From NCBI GenBank assembly GCA_039105265.1, contig JAPFFF010000017.1:3038001-3102000 (forward strand): DNA of 64,000 bases, written 5' to 3'. This document shows positions 44,421 to 55,068 of this stretch, piece after piece. The translations under genes and the position numbers were made by a program. The notes beneath the pieces were generated by a model that was given only the letters and a program-made list of their open reading frames with translations, made no database searches and was not told the origin of the DNA. The stretch's first letter is position 1; every line of letters begins with the position of its first letter. Source of the DNA: Tritrichomonas musculus. Its lineage: Eukaryota > Parabasalia > Tritrichomonadida > Tritrichomonadidae.

Positions 44421-47179
44421 TTACTCTTTGAATACAGCTAATGTTCTTTCATCAATGATGCTTGTGATGATTCCGACAGTCATACGTTTTATTTTTGATG
44501 TTATCGCTGTCTCACCACTAAGAACTTTCAGCTTATTGTCTTCATTATCGATAAACACTTCATCACCGATTAATAACATGATGAATCATTAACTTTCAAA
44601 AGATAATCACCATGACTTGCGAATGTGATACATTTATTTTGTTCATCAATTCTAACACAAATACCGACATATTCTTTCCATGTTCCTGAAGTCTTGACAC
44701 TACAAATACAATCAGTTGTATCATCTGCTGTTGAAGGTATCCATTCATCACCGACATGTTTGTAAACCTTACCTGTCATATACACAGGAGAACCAACAAC
44801 GAAATCATTAACAGAGTTCATTGATGATTCAATCGGCGAGTAATGTGTGATTGTTGTGTTTGATTGCGTACCGTAAATAGCAGCCTTGAATTTTGCTAAA
44901 TATCCTGGTACCATGATTTGTCTTGAATATATTTGTCTAGCATCTAATAATTCTTGAGTAGTTGTCCAATTATATCCAGCCATCGGGACACGATATGTAA
45001 GTGGTCTTCCTGATGATAAATCAAGAATTTCTTCATAATACGCTGAATATTGAAAATTATCAAAATATATAGTTCTTTGATATAATAATATTACTATGTT
45101 ATGGGGATTTGCGGCTGTATCATAAAATAATATCCTTATTTCATTTCTTTCTGCATTATTTCCGACTACGTATTCCAGTTGAATTGTGTTATTTATAATT
45201 TTTAGAAGATGAATTGATATATCAGCACCCTCCGTAAATGTACCGCAATCAATAGCACATTTTTTTATTAGTTGTTCTTCTGTTAAAACATTTGACTTCA
45301 ATACAAATTTTTCATCACAATCTACCTTATCATAATAAGTTGAATCCAATTGTTCAACAAGACTATCATAATAATTATCCAATTGAGTTAATTTTGTATC
45401 TGTTTCACTTTTCAATGCATAATTTGAGAATTTGTTATCAATAGCTGTTAGTTGTTTTTCAAGTAAATTAGCTTTTTTATCAATTAGATTACTTTCAAAT
45501 ATTGTCTGATATGTATTTACAACATAATCTAATGATGGAACAGCTGCTGTTGCATCACATTCAGTTTCATCAGATTGAACAACAAGCGGAATCTCACTTT
45601 TCAAAGCATATTTACCTTCAGCAACTGTTTTCGTTTCATACTTATCTAATTCATAAGCCAATTCATCCTCATCAACAAACTTCTCATCAGCTTGTGAACT
45701 AGTATAATACGCTGTTAAGTCAACAGGTTCAGGAATATCTGTCTTCAATGCTATTTCATCCGTTCCGTCTTCATACAAAATTGATATAATATAAACCATC
45801 GGGCCTTTACAATATGTTGTTGAATTTTCTAATAGTAATGTACCATCATACTTCCAAAACAAACTGTATTCAGTACCTTCAACATTAATGAAGTTATCAC
45901 ACCAATATCCTAGTGAACTAAAATTGCCTGTTGTGAATACATAATCATATTCAATATCATTATATCTAAATTTGATGAAACATTTTTCATAAACATGATC
46001 ACAAATACCGTTTTCTTCTATACTTCTATCAATTTCAAGTTGAGTTAACTTTGTTATACTTAAATCATTCATTTTACGATACTCGCTTAAGTTTGTAAGC
46101 TTTGCATATTCATCAATATTAATCAAATCTTTTACTTTAGTTACTGCCATAGATGATAATATATATGATGCTTGTGCTGATAGCGGTTTATCATCATTCA
46201 TCAATTTCTGTTGAACTTCTTCTGTTGGTTCTTCATTCGGATTCAATTGTAGTTCATTATTTTTGAGTACTTCCGGAATATCTGTCTTCAATGCATATAC
46301 ATTTAATTGAGTGCTTAGGTCATCTTTGCTGACATATTTTTTATTTGTATAATCTATGGTCGGGATTGATGAGTTATCCATTACATAGAACTCTGTAATA
46401 TCAGTCGGAGGTGCCCAGCTACTGCTATTACTTATAAAGTGATCATAATTGTCTGAACTGGTTGCGTAATAGATACAAATTCCTTTGTAGTTTACATTTT
46501 TTGCAGTACCAGATAATTTATATTCAACACAAGCATCAGTTTCACGCGAAAACACATAATATCCGTCAGTATAATCACTCGTTTTTTCGAAATAGATATA
46601 TATACCTAAATCACGAGCTTTCGTAAGAAATTCTGAGTCTTTTGTAAGATTATGACTGACAGTGCCTGTTTCAAATCTCAAGTTATTAAATCCATCAATT
46701 TTACTAGAATCACTGTATAAATTATCTTTCGTTAAACAGTTTCCGAGGTCATTTTTCAATTCAGCTAATTTATTTTCAACGTCATCTGATAAAACATACT
46801 TATCTAATTCATAAGCCAATTCATCTTCATCAACAAACTTCTCATCAGCTTGTGCGCTTGTATAATACGCTGTTAAGTCAACAGGTTCAGGAATATCTGT
46901 CTTCAGTGCATATCCTTTCAGTGCTTCATTTATTTTTGTCGTCAACGATTCTTCATTAATCAAGTCATCAGGTATATCAGTTGATAAAGCGTAATTGTTG
47001 ATGACATAATCACGCAATCCGTTAACAGCTTCATTCAATTGTTCCTCTGTGATTCCGTGACCGTTCGATGAATCACCTTTGATAACATAATTATCGACAT
47101 ATCTTTTAATGTATTCGTTAATTAGTCCGTCAATAGTATTTGTTTTTGTTACGTGACCGCTCTGCTCGATCGTAAACAT
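44421..47179 (-). pseudogene. Fibre-like spike gene with 3' frameshift (B)
   Basis: The start is the ATG at 47177-47179. The frame stays open for about 869 residues and stops at 44570 after N-D-S-S-C-Y. In A the same place reads TTATTCAATCGG; here it reads TTATTAATCGG, so one C is missing and a TAA arises. The rest of the conserved C-terminus continues in another frame to a TAA at 44421-44423. The N-terminal about 80 residues match A closely; the middle is unrelated, with extra Y-A-L-K-T-D-I-P-E-P units. The product would lack about 50 C-terminal residues. Confidence 0.85.
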
Positions 47180-47200
47180 CAATTTATTAGAAACTAAACA
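47180..47200. promoter_or_regulatory. 21-bp bidirectional promoter gap (B)
   Basis: CAATTTATTAGAAACTAAACA lies between the ATG of the fibre gene and that of the 835-residue gene. It is nearly the same as the A gap at 7025-7046 in inverse orientation. Confidence 0.45.
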
Positions 47201-49708
47201 ATGTCAAAACAAGATAAAAATAATTCATCTGATAGCTTTGAATTAGATTTAAGTGGTAATATTGATGATGATTCTGTATTTGATAGTGAGGTATCTAAAC
47301 CTGATGATGATGATGAAGAACTAGAGGACCCGATAGATTATTTTAAGAAAACGTTTCTCAGTACATACAAACTAGAACACCCCAATGATTTAATTAATTT
47401 GTTGTATCAAATACAAAACAATGAATATACAGGAAGAAGTGTCGGAAAGATTCGTGAAATGAAAGTTAAGTTTCGACGATTTGTTTCATTGATGAACAAA
47501 ATCAATGCAGGAATTAAAAGTAAAGGTAATCAATTCCTTAGTTTAAGAGAGTACACAACAGATAAAAAAAGTCTTGATACAATTATCAATTACTTCAATA
47601 TTGTTGTCAACGATGATTTAAATTATAGTTCTGACGGTTTTCGTTCATCACCCATCAAACCTCCGCGAAAGAGTCAAACACCACAAACCACCAAAGGAAG
47701 AAGAAAGAGAACCAGCATACATGAACCAACACCTGACAGCAGTAAACGAAGAACTCCGAGAAGAAAACGCATAACTCCGAGTGATTCTGATGAATTACTG
47801 AATACAAGTTTTTTAGAGCAAGAAGATTCCCTTCCGTCAATATCATTCAACTTCCCGGAACCAGAAGAAGAAGAAGAAGATAACCTATCATCCTTGTTGC
47901 TGTCTCCTTACGATCAGGTAGATGATGATATAGAATTGCTTGAGCAATTAGGCTATAACCAGCCCTGGATCAAAGTACTTCCAAGATGTTATGAAGCAGC
48001 AAAGAAACCACAAAACAAACTTGATGAACAAGCGAAAGAAAACGTTGATGCATTACATCAAACACTAGAAACTATCAGAGACATGATGAAGAGAAACATT
48101 GATATAACCAATGAACGAAAATCAATTACAGGCTTATCATCATTCTTCAGAGTGTTTGACACAATCATTAATAGAAAACCTATCAAAGGCTCTGATGTCA
48201 TACAACCAATCAAACCACCATCAATCAAACCAATAACAAACAATAATAATAATAATTTTTCGAGTAATAAAATGAATGATGATACAACATTTATTGCTAA
48301 CGAGGATGATGAAACAGAACTTAATGAAACGTTTCAACAGTACAATGAACGTGTAAAGAGACCTGCCAAAAAAGTTAAGTTCGGTAAGCTTAATTCTTTC
48401 GATGAATCACGTTTTAAGAAAGGAGCAGAATTTGAGTCACCAACATCTGAAGAAGAAATTCAACGATTATTGCAACAATACAAACAAGAAATCAAAACAA
48501 CAGGTAAACGTGAAAACAGAGATGCTCCGACAGTTCTTAGCAATATCGGTAAATTCGGGAACTTAGATATTCAATCACACACACAAAACAGCTCATTTTA
48601 CAAACAAAACTTCCTTGATATAATCATTAACGGAAATTACAGAGTTAAATACATTCCTTCAGCCGCTACACGAGACCAGGCAAAAGTTTATTGTCACACA
48701 CATCTTGACCCGGACGGAAAACCAAAATACAGATTACTTCCTACTAACGCTAAAGACCCGTCAGGAGAGATTGAAATAACAGACCTGAACGGTGATAAAG
48801 TTGATGATATTATATTAGTTGATAAACGAGGTGTTCCACAAATCATTAACGGATACAAGCTTGTATTTGCTTCTCCTTACAAGAAGGTTTGGAAAACAAT
48901 GGTTACTACACCAGAAGCACGAAAGAAATTACCGTTTAATGTCTGGCTTGATGAAATGTTTGAGAAAAGCAAAGACAAGATTGATTGGAATACAGGTAAA
49001 TATATTCTTCAAGACTCAAGCAAAACACGACTCGCTCCGTACATTCAATACTATTCTGATTTGAGATTAGGAAAACCAAGAGTCAGCACCAGAGCATCAC
49101 CAAATTCATTCTGGAGTAGTCTCTTTTCTAAGATATGGAAGGTTTATTGGGAGATATTCAGTGAAATACATCCGTTATCAAAAGTTGTTAATTATCTTAC
49201 TATATCAAATGCATTATTTGTATATCACTTTGATAATCCCGTTAAGAAAGCAATTGAAACAGAACATAATTTGAAGCCAATGAATTACGTTGAATGGATG
49301 AATTACAGGAAAACACAAAAATCTGATTATAACAAGAAATGTATTGCTCTCATACAAGATTTCATAAACAAATCTAAAAAGACAATCGTCTTCGAAACAG
49401 GTAAATGGTCTAGAGATATTAATAACTGGAATCCTGAGTTTAAGACCATTATCGAAAACATTAATTACTTAATTCAGAAAGTTGCACCCGCAGGTACTGA
49501 TGTTAATGAAACAATAGCTTACATCAATGTTGCTAGCCCGACAGATATTCAAACGTTAAAGGATGTTTCAAATAATAATATCGCCGTCTGGATTGATACA
49601 GTTTACGGTAAGGGTTGCGGATATATTGAATATAAGATTCAAATGTCTAAACAAAAGCTTGAGAGACTATCAGCAGCAGAAGGATATGATATCAAAGTAC
49701 CTGAATAA
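47201..49708 (+). CDS. Large conserved element protein, 835 residues (B)
   Basis: Homologue of A 4463-7024; near-identical in the first 330 residues, then diverging in the linker, with conserved N-Y-R-V-K-Y-I-P-S-A-A-T-R-D-Q-A, D-L-N-G-D-K-V-D-D-I-I-L-V-D and a later S-P-N-S-F-W-S-S. The C-terminal third differs clearly from A, so the gene is a mosaic. Frame intact. Function unknown. Confidence 0.85.
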   Translation: MSKQDKNNSSDSFELDLSGNIDDDSVFDSEVSKPDDDDEELEDPIDYFKKTFLSTYKLEHPNDLINLLYQIQNNEYTGRSVGKIREMKVKFRRFVSLMNKINAGIKSKGNQFLSLREYTTDKKSLDTIINYFNIVVNDDLNYSSDGFRSSPIKPPRKSQTPQTTKGRRKRTSIHEPTPDSSKRRTPRRKRITPSDSDELLNTSFLEQEDSLPSISFNFPEPEEEEEDNLSSLLLSPYDQVDDDIELLEQLGYNQPWIKVLPRCYEAAKKPQNKLDEQAKENVDALHQTLETIRDMMKRNIDITNERKSITGLSSFFRVFDTIINRKPIKGSDVIQPIKPPSIKPITNNNNNNFSSNKMNDDTTFIANEDDETELNETFQQYNERVKRPAKKVKFGKLNSFDESRFKKGAEFESPTSEEEIQRLLQQYKQEIKTTGKRENRDAPTVLSNIGKFGNLDIQSHTQNSSFYKQNFLDIIINGNYRVKYIPSAATRDQAKVYCHTHLDPDGKPKYRLLPTNAKDPSGEIEITDLNGDKVDDIILVDKRGVPQIINGYKLVFASPYKKVWKTMVTTPEARKKLPFNVWLDEMFEKSKDKIDWNTGKYILQDSSKTRLAPYIQYYSDLRLGKPRVSTRASPNSFWSSLFSKIWKVYWEIFSEIHPLSKVVNYLTISNALFVYHFDNPVKKAIETEHNLKPMNYVEWMNYRKTQKSDYNKKCIALIQDFINKSKKTIVFETGKWSRDINNWNPEFKTIIENINYLIQKVAPAGTDVNETIAYINVASPTDIQTLKDVSNNNIAVWIDTVYGKGCGYIEYKIQMSKQKLERLSAAEGYDIKVPE

Positions 49709-49777
49709 ATAAAAATAAATTAATGATTATTTGATGAAGCTACCTTGAACCTCTTTTGCAAAATGATGATTTTATTT

Positions 49778-50743
49778 TTATGACGGTCTTCTTCTTCTCC
49801 TCCTTCTCGTTGAGTCACTGCCCGCAGTATTTAAAGAATCATTATGTATTGGAAACGGTTGTGAATTCGTTTGTTTTTTACTGTGTTTACCCTTTGAATC
49901 ACTTTGTTTTTTATTTTTTGGTGATCCGTTAGGGAATGTATCGGAAGATGAATCAGAAAGTAATGAATCAGATGAAGATGAAAATGTTTTTCTTATTGAA
50001 TACGGTTGAGGTGATTCATCATCACTGAAAGCAATCCATCCGTACTTTATTGGCGGGTTATCATTATCGTCGTCAGATGAAGAAGATACATGATAAACTT
50101 TCGCATTTGCAAATGATACTTCTTCATTTTGTGGTGATTTGAAAGGAGATGTTGCAGCATTAGCAAACTTATTTGTTTGTGGGGGTGATTTGTAGGGAGA
50201 TGTCCCGAAATCCTTCAGATACGGTGATGTAGTCGCGTCAGCAAATTGAATATGTTTATTTATTTTTGGTGTTTGTGGAGGTGAATTGATAACAGGTATT
50301 GAGTATGTTGATGTCTGTGGCGGTTGATTAAATTGATTCATTTGTGGTGGTGGTTGATTTCCGAAACACGTTTGTTTCGTCTTCTGGTATTCCTCTTGAA
50401 CATCATCAATATGTTGATTTCGATTAATGTATTGATAATCTTGCAGCTTTCTTTTCAAACGAAAATCATTATGTTCCTGTTGTTCATTTAATACCAAATT
50501 ATTTGTTTGTCTTTGGTAATCCAGTAAATTAGTTCTCGGTGGTAATTGAGTCCTCAATACATTTGCTTGTGTTTGATATAATTGTGCATTTGCATTTCCA
50601 ATCTGTTGTACTTCATATGCTTTATTTCTTATATCACGTGCCCGTTCACGGACTTTCTGTCTTTGTATACGTATCGCTTTCTCTCGTTCTTCTCTCTCGA
50701 TTTGTTCCTTTGTTTTAAACAAATTACCGAGATTATTAAACAT
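49778..50743 (-). CDS. Variable Ser/Pro/Gln-rich protein (B), 321 residues
   Basis: Starts MFNNLGNLFK. N-terminal charged coiled coil (E-R-E-E-R-E-K-A-I-R-I-Q-R-Q-K), then Gln/Asn/Pro-rich repeats of the type N-A-A-T-S-P-F-K-S-P, then a Ser-rich region and a basic Arg-run C-terminus. Positional counterpart of the 176-, 493- and 468-residue genes in A, C and D, with no clear sequence match. Possibly a disordered DNA-binding core protein; not recognised. Confidence 0.72.
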   Translation of the reverse strand: MFNNLGNLFKTKEQIEREEREKAIRIQRQKVRERARDIRNKAYEVQQIGNANAQLYQTQANVLRTQLPPRTNLLDYQRQTNNLVLNEQQEHNDFRLKRKLQDYQYINRNQHIDDVQEEYQKTKQTCFGNQPPPQMNQFNQPPQTSTYSIPVINSPPQTPKINKHIQFADATTSPYLKDFGTSPYKSPPQTNKFANAATSPFKSPQNEEVSFANAKVYHVSSSSDDDNDNPPIKYGWIAFSDDESPQPYSIRKTFSSSSDSLLSDSSSDTFPNGSPKNKKQSDSKGKHSKKQTNSQPFPIHNDSLNTAGSDSTRRRRRRRPS

Positions 50744-50756
50744 ATTCTTTGATACT

Positions 50757-51107
50757 TCAATAAATTAATAAACAACTGAATATAAATGATTCAGGTTCAA
50801 TAACGTTTCCTTTCATGTCTGTGAACCATAACCTGTATTCTTTCTTTGTGTTGTTCAGACACTCATATTTACTGTATTTGGTTTGTCTTCTGTTAGCAAG
50901 CATTATGAAATGGTCGCAGAAAGGCATGAATTCAACTATATCTGAATGAACCATCAAATCACCAACAATATGTTGATTGACAACAGCCCCACAATACTGA
51001 ACAACAATGTACTTCTTGTTGCGACTATAAACGAAATCATCAGGAAGATTAAAATCTTTTGATTGTGTGTGATAGTATCGTTTTGTGATTGGTTGTTTAG
51101 CTTTCAT
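50757..51107 (-). CDS. Small conserved beta-rich protein (B)
   Basis: 116 residues, almost identical to A 3521-3871. Starts inside the 3' end of the integrase (11-bp overlap). Same conserved S-R-N-K-K-Y-I-V-V-Q-Y and S-C-L-L-I-Y motifs. Confidence 0.86.
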   Translation of the reverse strand: MKAKQPITKRYYHTQSKDFNLPDDFVYSRNKKYIVVQYCGAVVNQHIVGDLMVHSDIVEFMPFCDHFIMLANRRQTKYSKYECLNNTKKEYRLWFTDMKGNVIEPESFIFSCLLIY

Positions 51108-52212
51108 TTTGCGTTTTATAAGTCAAAAAGAATATTTTATAATCATCATTCAAAGCATCTATTGATGAACAAACATATTTTGTGTACATGATAGGAACTG
51201 TTATTATTGTTTTATTCTTCAGTGTTTTGTTAGTTTGACGCAAAGGATTTAATAGTTTACATTTAACGTTTCCGGACTCATAGCAAATGAATTCAGCGAG
51301 TTCATTGAACACTCTTCTTCGCTTTTCATGTTTCTTTTCTGTTTTCGCGTAATCGGTGTGAATGAGTATTATATTTTTTGGTTTATATGACAGAAGACCT
51401 TTAAATCGTTGTTTTTGTTGAATCTCTTTCAATTGCATTGATTTCGCTCTTATGTACTGCCATTCAAAGTCGCGGTCGTCTTGCATCTGTTGAGGTGTTA
51501 GATAAATGTATTTTGATTGTCGTTTGTCAAGGTATTCATCAGTTTCTTCATCAAATGATGTGTATAAAGGATTCAATAAACGAAGAGATGAATGAGGTGT
51601 GTTATTGTACCATTTAACCGTTTGTTGTATCAATACATTGTTTGTCATTCGTTGTTGTGATTGACCGAAGGCGTTTCGTAAAGTTCTGATTACTGCATCA
51701 ACACATTTATGTGCGTTCGTGAAAGGTGAATCATCAATGATTAACTTTATTTTGTTTGGGGCTTTGAATTTAATTGACGGTTTGTTTGATTGGTATCTTT
51801 CGTCTCCGTTGCAATAACTTTTGAATGCATTTGATATAAAAGCCTGTTCACCATCACATTTAATTGTTTCGATTCTGATATTCCTTTTATTAACTAGTTT
51901 ATCAATTACTTTGATTATAGTTAACTCAGTTCTGTCCGCAATCGGTTCAACAATTAAGTATTTCGTGTTTACATTGATTAGGACGAGATAAGCTTTGTTT
52001 AATGCAAACATTATATCCATTTCCCAACAATGAGGCTCAAATGAGAAGTCAGGTTTTGATAGTTTCTTTACTGTTTTCAATCGGAAATCCTTAATATAGG
52101 GCTCAGTTTTAATGTTTGTGTCTTTGATGTACTTGTATTTAGATTTGAAAGGATAATTAATTGATTCTTTGTAGCTGCGTGCACTCGCTATGTCTTCGAT
52201 GTATTCATTCAT
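51097..52212 (-). CDS. Retroviral-type integrase (B)
   Basis: 371 residues, near-identical to A except the first residues, where a GC-rich stretch (52171-52194) lengthens the N-terminus (E-D-I-A-S-A-R-S). Core residues: W-E-M-D-I-M-F, K-C-D-G-E-Q, H-K-C-V-D-A-V-I-R-T-L-R. The third acidic residue is aspartate. CAAAAATAAA at 52221-52230 precedes the start. Intact frame. Confidence 0.9.
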   Translation of the reverse strand: MNEYIEDIASARSYKESINYPFKSKYKYIKDTNIKTEPYIKDFRLKTVKKLSKPDFSFEPHCWEMDIMFALNKAYLVLINVNTKYLIVEPIADRTELTIIKVIDKLVNKRNIRIETIKCDGEQAFISNAFKSYCNGDERYQSNKPSIKFKAPNKIKLIIDDSPFTNAHKCVDAVIRTLRNAFGQSQQRMTNNVLIQQTVKWYNNTPHSSLRLLNPLYTSFDEETDEYLDKRQSKYIYLTPQQMQDDRDFEWQYIRAKSMQLKEIQQKQRFKGLLSYKPKNIILIHTDYAKTEKKHEKRRRVFNELAEFICYESGNVKCKLLNPLRQTNKTLKNKTIITVPIMYTKYVCSSIDALNDDYKIFFLTYKTQNES

Positions 52213-52220
52213 TTTGATCG

Positions 52221-52230
52221 CAAAAATAAA
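52221..52230 (-). promoter_or_regulatory. TTTATTTTTG motif, integrase (B)
   Basis: CAAAAATAAA, the complement of TTTATTTTTG, starts 8 bp upstream of the integrase ATG. Same spacing as in A (2427-2437). Confidence 0.55.
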
Positions 52231-52279
52231 GCCTTCAAATGCCGCCCGTGAACGGAAACAGTCAAAGAATCACAAAAAT

Positions 52280-52324
52280 AAAAAGAGCTATAGAAAGGGG
52301 TAATTTTAACCTTCAATCGAAATC
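52280..52324 (-). repeat. Dispersed repeat, copy 4 (B, after capsid gene)
   Basis: Complement of GATTTCGATTGAAGG...AGCTCTTTTTAT, directly downstream of the capsid stop. Matches 18275-18320 and 44323-44375. In A the capsid-integrase gap has no such sequence, so it was added in B. Confidence 0.75.
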
Positions 52325-52331
52325 AGTTTAT

Positions 52332-54200
52332 TTATTCATTAGCTTGCGAACCTTTTGGCGTTTCATCATCAACGTATTCTAAACCTTCGAGAGATAATTT
52401 AAAGTATGTATCACGGCACAAACATAACTGACAGGGGGGTGGATGAACTGTACCTTCTTCATTTACATTATAATATGTATCGTTCACACCTGTGTGAATT
52501 GGTTGACCGTTGATTTGAATTTGAACATTACCAAAACCTCCGTCTAAACCATCATAACAATAACCTGCAGATGATCTTTCAGTTTGAATATTGAATACAA
52601 ATGATGTTGCATCAGACAAAGTGTTTTTGTATCGATTACCTCGTGAGTCGTTCTTTGGCATAGTAAATGAATCTTCAAATTCCTTTGTACATTGAAGTGT
52701 AATTGCGTCTAAATCACCGGCAGTCAATTGATTTTCAAAGAATCTTGCACCGATGGTATCTACGTTCTCGTCAGGGAAGTTCTTACCGCCTATGTTCAAA
52801 TAACAGTTTTGATAAACAGGGTTTTCAAATACAGTCAAATCATTATGATGCTTTGGAAACAGAACCGATATCGTTGTAACGTTAATCAAAGGTATGTTCA
52901 ATGTTGATTTGATTCCGTTTGCGGCGGCAGCAATCGGAAATGCATGATAATCAACCTTCTGTGAAGGAATTACTAAGCCTTGTCTCAAAATGTTTTCAAT
53001 ACCTTGACGTGTTGCTTCACAAACACCGTAGCCCTGCATGTTTGATTTGCAAAGAGTGATTGTCATTTGATTGCAGGTCAATGTTGCAACACCGTTTGAA
53101 TATTCAATGTCTTTATGTTTTGTTTCTAAGATTTTAACAACATCGCCCGGAGCTAACGGAGCATCGGGATTTGCCGATGCAATCATTTCTGCAAACGTTC
53201 CTTTATTAACATCAGACTCTTTCACATGAAACTTCTCATAATCATCAGTTGTGTAATGAAATACAACTTCTTTTGGTGTTTCATCTTCCTCAACAGGATT
53301 ACCTGCATGTATTCTTTGATATTTGATTGTAAGTGTTTGATCAAACACGGAAGGAATGGTTGCTTCATTACCGATTTGTGTGAATTGACGTTTAAGTTTA
53401 CCGCGAACCTTTAAATCACGAAGTTTATCTAATGATTCAGCAGAAACAGATTCATCATCTTCGAGAAATGCTTTTGTTTCAGCAACTACATACGGATCAA
53501 TAACAGCCCAAACAAGACCGGCGGGGCTGACTTGAAAACGAATTGATAAATCACCGATGATTCCGTTAGGGAACAGATCAAATGCCTGTAATGCTAGTAA
53601 GTCATCAAACGGAAGGTTTAAATCAAATTCAACTTGTGCTCTTCCGTTCTCTTTGAAATTCATCAGATTTACATACGTTCCTGCCATTGTTTGTGAATAT
53701 TGACTTACATTTTCCCATAAAGAATGAACGAATCTACGTCTTTTCTTTTCTGTTTCTGGTTTAAGTGCAGAATATAAGAAACCTTCACGAACACATTCAT
53801 TCTGTTGATATCCGACATTAACATTATTATGTAGAATCTCTAAACGATCGAACAACTGATTTGATGATTTGAAACCGACAAACAGTTTGTAGAAGTGTTG
53901 AGGGTCTTCAATGGTTCGCAATTTATCAAGATCGGTATTCAACTGTAAATCTAGTTTGACATGAAATGTTAGAAATCCTTTGTCAACATCACTTATGAAA
54001 TGATCAGGATGAGTTAAACTGATTTGTGAGTATTGACCTGCTGTAAACGGTGCGGGCTGATCATGACAGTCAACAGTTCTGAATGAAAATGAACGTGTTC
54101 CGTCATTAACGTTAATCATATGACGCATCTCTTCAAATGCATGCAATACATTTCCTGTTTCGATTTGATGGTTATGTGATCTCTCATTACGATATAACAT
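52332..54200 (-). CDS. Major capsid protein (B)
   Basis: 622 residues, starting MLYRNERSHN. Highly similar to A (531-2387) and C (37297-39165) except a divergent block around residues 290-385, where the three proteins differ in sequence and length; this is a candidate surface loop. N-terminal R-T-V-D-C-H-D-Q-P-A-P-F-T-A-G-Q and a C-terminal L-C-L-C-R-D-T-Y-F-K-L-S-L. TCATAA precedes the start. Intact. Confidence 0.87.
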   Translation of the reverse strand: MLYRNERSHNHQIETGNVLHAFEEMRHMINVNDGTRSFSFRTVDCHDQPAPFTAGQYSQISLTHPDHFISDVDKGFLTFHVKLDLQLNTDLDKLRTIEDPQHFYKLFVGFKSSNQLFDRLEILHNNVNVGYQQNECVREGFLYSALKPETEKKRRRFVHSLWENVSQYSQTMAGTYVNLMNFKENGRAQVEFDLNLPFDDLLALQAFDLFPNGIIGDLSIRFQVSPAGLVWAVIDPYVVAETKAFLEDDESVSAESLDKLRDLKVRGKLKRQFTQIGNEATIPSVFDQTLTIKYQRIHAGNPVEEDETPKEVVFHYTTDDYEKFHVKESDVNKGTFAEMIASANPDAPLAPGDVVKILETKHKDIEYSNGVATLTCNQMTITLCKSNMQGYGVCEATRQGIENILRQGLVIPSQKVDYHAFPIAAAANGIKSTLNIPLINVTTISVLFPKHHNDLTVFENPVYQNCYLNIGGKNFPDENVDTIGARFFENQLTAGDLDAITLQCTKEFEDSFTMPKNDSRGNRYKNTLSDATSFVFNIQTERSSAGYCYDGLDGGFGNVQIQINGQPIHTGVNDTYYNVNEEGTVHPPPCQLCLCRDTYFKLSLEGLEYVDDETPKGSQANE

Positions 54201-54253
54201 TTATGATTTAATAAAAAGAATCAATATATTATCTCTTTTATTTACTCTTTAAA

Positions 54254-54505
54254 ATGGGTATAGGCATATTCAATAAGATAAAGAACGGTTTCAAGAAGTT
54301 CGGAAACAAAATCAAAGACGTAGCAACAAAGATTGTTGATAACATCCCTAAAGTCGTTGATGTCGGAAAACAGATTATCGATAAAGTTAAACCGATAACG
54401 AAATTCATTCCAGGCGTCGGTCAAGTTATTGACACTATTGATACAGGTTTAAGTATGACAGGCCGAGTTGGAACGGTCGGAAAGTCAATATTAGATAAAG
54501 TTTAA
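54254..54505 (+). CDS. pVI-like amphipathic minor virion protein (B)
   Basis: 83 residues, MGIGIFNKIK start. Amphipathic lysine-rich helix, I-I-D-K-V-K-P-I-T-K-F-I-P-G-V-G-Q-V-I core, S-I-L-D-K-V end. Divergent from the capsid gene. Membrane-active role inferred. Confidence 0.75.
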   Translation: MGIGIFNKIKNGFKKFGNKIKDVATKIVDNIPKVVDVGKQIIDKVKPITKFIPGVGQVIDTIDTGLSMTGRVGTVGKSILDKV

Positions 54506-54537
54506 TGATATCTATAAACGTTTTATCATAAACTCAA

Positions 54538-55068
54538 ATGAATGAAAACATCAATGAAGTTAAAATAATAAATGAAAACAGAAATGAAGTTAAAGTATTT
54601 AAATCACTTGAAGAATTCGATTTGTTCTGTCATAAAAATATTGATCAAATGAAATCACAAACGACAAACTATTTGAACAAGATTTATAAAATCATCACTA
54701 ATGACGGAAATGAATACAAAATAACTAAACGTAATTGCAAAGAAGGAAAACGATGTGACGGAGACATTTATTTGAAGAAAGTCGGGAATACAATCACTAA
54801 AACACTTGAGAATGACAATATCACCGCTGATATTATTATTCTGAGAGAAACAGTTGATGCGATATCTTCCAAAACTGATGAACTTCGCGATTTGTTTGAC
54901 AGTAAGTTGATTCACGTTGATATCATCATTAAACAGCTCATCGATAAAAATAAAATACTTGAAGAACATATCAATAAGCTTTCAAATGTTGTTGATCAGC
55001 AATCAAAAGTCATTAATGAATATGTATTAAATGTTGTTGCTCCTGACAACCACAGAATGATTAAGTGA
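54538..55068 (+). CDS. Coiled-coil protein (B), 176 residues
   Basis: Starts MNENINEVKI. N-terminal S-L-E-E-F-D-L-F-C-H-K and T-T-N-Y-L-N-K-I-Y-K-I-I; C-terminal half strongly heptad-patterned (I-I-K-Q-L-I-D-K-N-K-I-L-E-E-H-I-N-K-L). Full-length homologue of the partial gene at 1-191. Its 3' end overlaps the convergent 77-residue gene by 42 bp. Function unknown. Confidence 0.83.
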   Translation: MNENINEVKIINENRNEVKVFKSLEEFDLFCHKNIDQMKSQTTNYLNKIYKIITNDGNEYKITKRNCKEGKRCDGDIYLKKVGNTITKTLENDNITADIIILRETVDAISSKTDELRDLFDSKLIHVDIIIKQLIDKNKILEEHINKLSNVVDQQSKVINEYVLNVVAPDNHRMIK

